Assembly: GCA_903922535.1 (NCBI GenBank)
Contig: CAIXUF010001130.1
Coordinates: forward strand, 1-10,714
Reading direction: 5' to 3'
DNA length: 10,714 nucleotides
From: Candidatus Hydrogenedentota bacterium
Lineage (GTDB): Bacteria > Hydrogenedentota > Hydrogenedentia > Hydrogenedentiales > CAITNO01
Numbering within the stretch: the first letter of the stretch is position 1; every line of letters starts with the position of its first letter. The translations under genes were made by a program, and so were the position numbers. A model generated the notes under the pieces. It searched no databases, was not told the DNA's origin, and worked only from the letters and a program-made list of their open reading frames with translations. Positions 7,597-10,714 of the stretch are shown here, piece after piece.

Positions 7597-7788
7597 CTAC
7601 AGGGTGTCCTGCTCGTCCGGCGCTGTGTCGGCCGCTTTGGCCAGGACGCGAAGGAACTTCTTCTTGTCCGCCCGTGAAGCCCGCCGCATCAGATAGCCTT
7701 CTGGTTCCATTGCGGCGACTTTCTCTGCAATGGCCAGCGTGGCCGGGTGATTGATGGAAATGCCTTCGCGGGCGGCCAGTTTCCTGAT
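7597..7788 (-). pseudogene. 3' remnant of a ribbon-helix-helix (CopG/HicB-like) antitoxin gene
   Basis: On the minus strand a frame ends at a TAG (7599-7597) and reads back 63 residues from IRKLAAREGISINHP through AIAEKVAAME, YLMRRASRADKKKFL and TAPDEQDTL. This matches the typical C-terminal two thirds of small RHH antitoxins, whose usual pattern is LAxxEGISxNQF, AVAEKxxAL, YLxxRAxRxxxxxFL and a P-rich acidic end. The preceding codon is a TAG (7791-7789). The RHH beta-strand and start codon are missing, so the gene is 5'-truncated and dead. The sequence before 7789 belongs to a transposase remnant on the other strand. No toxin follows: the threonine synthase stop lies only 31 bp beyond. The family call rests on remembered patterns. 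Confidence 0.65.
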
Positions 7789-7793
7789 CTACG

Positions 7794-7964
7794 ATCGGTG
7801 TCATCGAGGCCGGATGCAAAACCGTCTTCGGAAAACGAATGAAGGAATCCGGCATGTTCTGGTCCGTCCCCGGCGCCAACAAGATCATCGCGCTCTGTTG
7901 CTGCGTCCAGTCTCGACGCTCTTAAGACTTCTGGGAACAGCGACAGAATTGGAAGCCCGCCAAA
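7794..7964 (+). pseudogene. C-terminal remnant of an ISKra4-like transposase
   Basis: The plus frame from 7794 reads IGVIEAGCKTVFGKR, then MKESGMFWSVPGANKIIAL and CCCVQSRRS, then a TAA stop (7923-7925), then DFWEQRQNWKPAK in the same frame. This is the conserved C-terminal block of ISKra4-type transposases (pattern IGSGxxEAxCK, RxxxSGMxWS, GAxAIxxLR, then xFxxFWExR). The Ser-Gly expected after IG is absent, which fits a 6-nt deletion. An in-frame stop interrupts the end, and everything upstream of the block is gone. It is a decayed insertion-sequence fragment. No terminal inverted repeat was recognised. Other IS families with a similar C-terminus remain possible. Confidence 0.7.
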
Positions 7965-7988
7965 ATGACGTGCACCCCTCTCATTGCG

Positions 7989-8735
7989 CTACCCCTGCCC
8001 CTTTTCCTTGAGCCACCGCCTGCGGCGGCATTCGGCCAGGGCAATGCCCGCGCTTACGGAGGCGTTCAGGCTGGTAATCTCGCCCACCAGCGGAATGGAG
8101 ACGGCGAAGTCACATTTTTCGCGCACGAGCCGACGGATGCCCTCCCCCTCGTTGCCCACGACCAGCGCGATGCGCCCGGAAAGATCGGCGTCCCAAAGGG
8201 TCTTGTCCGCGTCCGCGTCGAGCGCGGCCACCCAGAATCCGGCCTTCTTGAGCGCCTCAATCGCCCGGGCCAGGTTGGTCACGCGGATCAGGTTAATCCA
8301 GTCCATCGCACCCGCGGCCGCCTTCACCGCCGTGGGCGAGAGTGGCGCGGAGCGGTCCTTGGCGAAGATCAGGCCGGCCGCGCCGCAGGCCGCGGCAGAC
8401 CGGGCAATCGCGCCAAAATTGTGCGGGTCTTCGACGCTGTCGAGGATCACCACAAAGGCGTCGGCGGCAAGTTCCCCCTCCAGCAGGTCCTGCAGGTCCA
8501 GCACGGGGGCCAGTTCCGTTTCCAGCACCACGCCCTGGTGGATGGCCGAGCGGGTCATGCGGTCCAGCGTGAGCCGATCCACGTGCTCCACCGGCACACC
8601 CTTGGCCGCGGCCAGCACCTCCTCGATGCCGTGGGCCGTGACCTGCACAAACAGCCGCGACGGCCTGCGTCGGCGCGCCTTCAGACATTCCAACACGGGT
8701 ATGCGCCCGTACACCATCTCTTTTGAATCGCTCAC
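7989..8735 (-). CDS. rlmB: 23S rRNA (guanosine-2'-O-)-methyltransferase RlmB (TrmH/SpoU family)
   Basis: This 248-residue protein has the full family length. An N-terminal substrate-binding domain (about 6-80, beginning MVYGRIPVLECL) precedes the SPOUT knot domain. Motif 1 is LDSVEDPHNFGAIARSA (98-114), with N106 and the catalytic-site R112. Motif 2 is VVGNEGEGI (192-200). Motif 3 is IPLVGEITSLNASVSAG (214-230). The family methylates the ribose 2'-OH of G2251 in the 23S rRNA peptidyl-transferase P loop using S-adenosylmethionine; TrmH-type tRNA Gm18 methylation is the alternative, but the N-terminal domain favours RlmB. The GTG start at 8735 overlaps the stop of the upstream TPR-like gene by 4 nt (GTGA), implying translational coupling. 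An in-frame ATG at 8717 is a possible internal start. It is the last gene of the minus-strand cluster, and no clear terminator follows. Confidence 0.93.
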   Translation of the reverse strand: MSDSKEMVYGRIPVLECLKARRRRPSRLFVQVTAHGIEEVLAAAKGVPVEHVDRLTLDRMTRSAIHQGVVLETELAPVLDLQDLLEGELAADAFVVILDSVEDPHNFGAIARSAAACGAAGLIFAKDRSAPLSPTAVKAAAGAMDWINLIRVTNLARAIEALKKAGFWVAALDADADKTLWDADLSGRIALVVGNEGEGIRRLVREKCDFAVSIPLVGEITSLNASVSAGIALAECRRRRWLKEKGQG

Positions 8736-9172
8736 TGGGTGATGTCCCGTCCCTTAAGCCCTGCCGCGCGCGCGTTCAGCGTCTCCTGGCTGGGAATCCG
8801 GTCGTCATACTGTTTCGCGTTGATGTCCGCCAGGCCCTTGATAATCGTGCCACTTTCCTGCGCACGACCCGTCTTCTCCAGACAATTGGCCAGGCGGTAC
8901 TGGTTGTAATAATAGTTCGCACCGTTGGTGCCGTAGCGCTGAACCGACAGGTTCATCACCTCCGCCGCCTTCCCGTAGTTCATCATGAAGATGAGGTAGC
9001 CGGCCACCTCCGTCAGGTTGGCCTCGTCGTTCTTGTCCCGCACCGCGTTCTGTCCGGGAGTGGCCTTGGTGAAATCGTTCACCATGTAGTTCACGCCCCC
9101 GCTGGACCCGAGCCACAGGACGGCCACCACCGCAATAATAATTGCGGGCCATTTGAGTCCGCTGAGATCCAT
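8732..9172 (-). CDS. Small membrane-anchored TPR-like protein, function unknown
   Basis: This 146-residue protein has one N-terminal transmembrane segment (about 7-23, KWPAIIIAVVAVLWLG) and an otherwise soluble, helical domain. Residues about 53-118 resemble two tetratricopeptide-type helix pairs: AGYLIFMMNYGKAAEVMNLS, then YYYNQYRLANCLEKTGRAQES with typical TPR small and aromatic positions. The ATG at 9172 was chosen because GGAAGGAAAG stands a few bases upstream and it places the membrane anchor at the N-terminus. The frame is open 20 codons further, but those are charged and have no ribosome binding site. I do not recognise a named family. It sits between a zinc-finger membrane protein and rlmB and overlaps rlmB by 4 nt. 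A scaffolding role at the inner membrane is a guess. Confidence 0.75.
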   Translation of the reverse strand: MDLSGLKWPAIIIAVVAVLWLGSSGGVNYMVNDFTKATPGQNAVRDKNDEANLTEVAGYLIFMMNYGKAAEVMNLSVQRYGTNGANYYYNQYRLANCLEKTGRAQESGTIIKGLADINAKQYDDRIPSQETLNARAAGLKGRDITQ

Positions 9173-9245
9173 GTTGCTTTCCTTCCGCCGGTCCCTGTCC
9201 GCGGACAATCGCGCCCGGAGGGAACGGCCCAAGATAGAAGACCCG

Positions 9246-9596
9246 TCAGAAACCGATCATGCCCCGGAGGGTCCGCGTCCATTCCGACAGCATGGGCACC
9301 TCGAAAAATGTGCCTATGACGCCCAGGGCAAACAGCAGCACGGCAAGCGCCACCACACGGCCAACCGCTTTGCGGACCACATGCAGGAACCCCCCACCCG
9401 GGTTTCCGACCAGATCACGGCCCTGCGCGTTCTTCATGAACCGCTCGTGCTTGTCGCGGCACTCGGACGAACAGAACTTGCCCGTCGGTCCGACCACGAC
9501 GCATCCCCCGCACACGGGTTTGGCGCATTGGTGGCAATGGGCGACGGCCACCACCGCGGGATGATGAATGCACCCAGTGAACATTCCCTTTGGCAT
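9246..9596 (-). CDS. Small B-box-like zinc-finger membrane protein, function unknown
   Basis: This 116-residue protein has an N-terminal Cys/His cluster with the spacing of bacterial B-box-type zinc fingers: C9-x2-H12, C21-x2-C24, C29-x2-C32, C42-x3-C46 and H50. Key segments are GCIHHP, CHQCAKPVCGGC and FCSSECRDKH. It would bind two zinc ions. A glycine-rich linker follows, then one transmembrane helix (about 80-99, RVVALAVLLFALGVIGTFF) and a short tail. In family members this finger often caps rhomboid, YIP1 or other membrane proteins. Here only one helix is present, so it is a minimal version. AAGGAAAGGCGG just before ATG 9596 acts as the ribosome binding site. It lies 94 nt after metG and 73 nt before the TPR-like gene on the same strand, consistent with one operon. 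The role is unknown. Confidence 0.8.
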   Translation of the reverse strand: MPKGMFTGCIHHPAVVAVAHCHQCAKPVCGGCVVVGPTGKFCSSECRDKHERFMKNAQGRDLVGNPGGGFLHVVRKAVGRVVALAVLLFALGVIGTFFEVPMLSEWTRTLRGMIGF

Positions 9597-9665
9597 AAAC
9601 CGCCTTTCCTTGCGTCGAAAACTGCGCGTCCTGTCACGCGAAGGCTAATGTAGCACATCCCGCCC

Positions 9666-9689
9666 ACTGGGAGCGCCGGCGCTCCCAGT
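9666..9689. repeat. Perfect 24-bp palindrome immediately after metG
   Basis: Half-site ACTGGGAGCGCC is followed by its exact reverse complement GGCGCTCCCAGT with no spacer. It begins 1 nt past the metG TAA stop (9693-9691). It could form a cruciform or a stem in the transcript, but no T-tract follows in either direction, so it is not a standard intrinsic terminator. A REP-like dispersed element or a transcript-stabilising structure fits better. The rest of the metG to zinc-finger gap (9597-9690) shows only the zinc-finger gene's ribosome binding site. Confidence 0.75.
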
Positions 9690-9690
9690 A

Positions 9691-10714
9691 TTAGTACGCC
9701 TCGCCCCGCTGGTGCGCGTCGGCCAGTTCGGCCAGCACGTCCTTGTCGAGTTTCGGAAAGAGCACCTCGGGCGTGTTCAGCGGACTGCCCGCATGCAGCG
9801 GTTCGGTCAGGCAATGAAAACCGTCCGAACCGCCGTCGGGTCCGCCCTTGGGAAGGGCCACGTTGAGGATTCCGGCCAGCTTCGCCGCGCCTTCGGGCAT
9901 GAATGGCGCCATCAGCACGCACAGACCGCGCACCACCTGGCAGCACACATACAGCGTGGTGGCCGTGCGCGCCATGTCGGTCTTGCGCGTGACCCAGGGC
10001 TGCATCGCGTCGAAATACACGTTTGCCTTGCGGCCCAGGTCAATGAAGCGCTCGACGGCCTGGCGGAACCGGAAGCCCTCGATGGCCTCGGCGATGGCTT
10101 CGGCCTGTTCGCCGATGGCGTTGAGCATGGCCGCGTCGGCCGCCTCAATTTCGCCGGGCTCGGGCACGCATCCGTTGAAGTTCTTCACCGTCATCGTTAG
10201 CGAGCGGTGCGCGAAATTGCCCACTACGTCGCATAACTCGCCGTTGTACCGGTTCATGAAATCGTCCCAGTCGAAATCGGCGTCCTTGGACTCGGGCGCG
10301 ATGGCGCACAGGTAGTAGCGGATCGCGTCCACGGCGAAATGGTCAAGCGCCCAGCGCACGCTGATCATGTTGCCTTTCGACTTGGAACCCTTCTCCGACT
10401 GGCCCGTGCGCCGGTTGAAGATGTTCAGGTACTCGTTGCCCACCACGTGGTCGGCGAGGATGTAGTCGCCCTGGCCCATGAGCATGGCGGGGAAAATCAC
10501 CGCGTGGAAGGGCACGTTGTCCTTGCCGATGAAATGGAGCATGCGCGTGCCCGCATCCTTCCACCAAAGCTCCCATGCTTTCGCGTCGCCGTGTTTGTCC
10601 ATGCCCCACTGGCGCGTGTTGGTGACGTAGCCGATGGGCGCGTCAAACCAGACGTAGATGCGCTTGGCCTTCGCCTCCTCGCCCTCCACCGGAATGGGCA
10701 CGCCCCAGTCGGTG
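9691..10714 (-). CDS. metG: Methionyl-tRNA synthetase, C-terminal 341 codons (gene runs off right edge)
   Basis: The visible part opens with TDWGVPIP and then the class Ia MetRS block IYVWFDAPIGY. GKDNVPFHAVIFPAML follows, then the KMSKS loop as KGSKSKGNM (about 10366-10392), with the catalytic second Lys kept but Gly at the Met position. The anticodon-binding helical domain follows, including FNRYNGEL-type DDFMNRYNGELCDVVGN and ANVYFDAMQPW, then the standard end PEVLFPKLD. The protein stops soon after, so it lacks the C-terminal EMAP/Trbp111-type tRNA-binding domain present in many bacterial MetRS. It charges tRNA-Met with methionine in the cytoplasm. The N-terminal Rossmann half with the HIGH motif lies outside the window. 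It is the most upstream visible gene of the minus-strand cluster, so the cluster's promoter is probably beyond the right edge. Confidence 0.95.
   Translation of the reverse strand, partial: TDWGVPIPVEGEEAKAKRIYVWFDAPIGYVTNTRQWGMDKHGDAKAWELWWKDAGTRMLHFIGKDNVPFHAVIFPAMLMGQGDYILADHVVGNEYLNIFNRRTGQSEKGSKSKGNMISVRWALDHFAVDAIRYYLCAIAPESKDADFDWDDFMNRYNGELCDVVGNFAHRSLTMTVKNFNGCVPEPGEIEAADAAMLNAIGEQAEAIAEAIEGFRFRQAVERFIDLGRKANVYFDAMQPWVTRKTDMARTATTLYVCCQVVRGLCVLMAPFMPEGAAKLAGILNVALPKGGPDGGSDGFHCLTEPLHAGSPLNTPEVLFPKLDKDVLAELADAHQRGEAY

Noticed and set aside
7487..7888. 133-codon minus-strand frame across the scar
   Set aside because: It is in a different phase from the antitoxin-like residues and runs antisense into the threonine synthase end. 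The antitoxin pattern appears only in the shifted frame ending at 7597.
7965..8726. Two roughly 250-codon plus-strand frames opposite rlmB
   Set aside because: rlmB on the minus strand has all three SPOUT motifs, so the plus-strand frames are its complements.
1..10714. CRISPR array, tRNA or rRNA genes, phage module
   Set aside because: No regularly spaced direct repeats, no cloverleaf-like or rRNA-like segment and no phage gene were seen on either strand by eye.

Overview
The window is GC-rich and gene-dense. It carries envelope and carbohydrate-degradation genes on the left and a housekeeping translation cluster on the right. Large secreted glycosidases with beta-propeller, jelly-roll and Ig-like modules, an SGNH hydrolase, zinc-finger/TPR membrane proteins and short dispersed palindromes together suggest an uncultured bacterium of the Planctomycetota / Lentisphaerota / Hydrogenedentota kind. 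This placement is an impression from gene content, not a phylogenetic result.

Left part (1-6311). A membrane-anchored SGNH hydrolase (minus strand, cut by the left edge) is divergent from two consecutive plus-strand genes of glycoside hydrolase family 9 (GH9) architecture. Both encode a signal peptide, a jelly-roll-like module, a CelD_N-type Ig-like domain and a GH9-like (alpha/alpha)6 domain. The second (2862-6311) also has an N-terminal FG-GAP/VCBS-type propeller and keeps the GH9 catalytic residues (GGWHDAGDY and SNE). In the first (722-2668) the Asp pair, the general-acid Glu and the substrate-binding His are all missing or replaced, so it looks like a secreted pseudoglycosidase paired with its active paralogue. 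The roughly 190 bp between them hold a cluster of hairpins, two of them mutually exclusive, that resembles a dispersed repeat.

Middle (6315-7988). A zinc-ribbon threonine-synthase-like PLP enzyme starts 3 nt after the second GH9 gene. Between it and the convergent right-hand cluster lies a scar. The 3' end of a ribbon-helix-helix antitoxin gene (minus) and the 3' end of an ISKra4-like transposase gene (plus) meet head-to-head with both 5' portions gone.

Right part (7989-10714, all minus). The transcription order is metG (cut by the right edge), a small B-box-like zinc-finger/transmembrane protein, a small TM-anchored TPR-like protein, and rlmB. The last two overlap by 4 nt (GTGA). The cluster combines tRNA charging and 23S rRNA methylation with two unrecognised membrane proteins. 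A perfect 24-bp palindrome sits 1 nt after the metG stop codon, and a half-copy of it forms part of the C-terminal tail of the GH9 enzyme.
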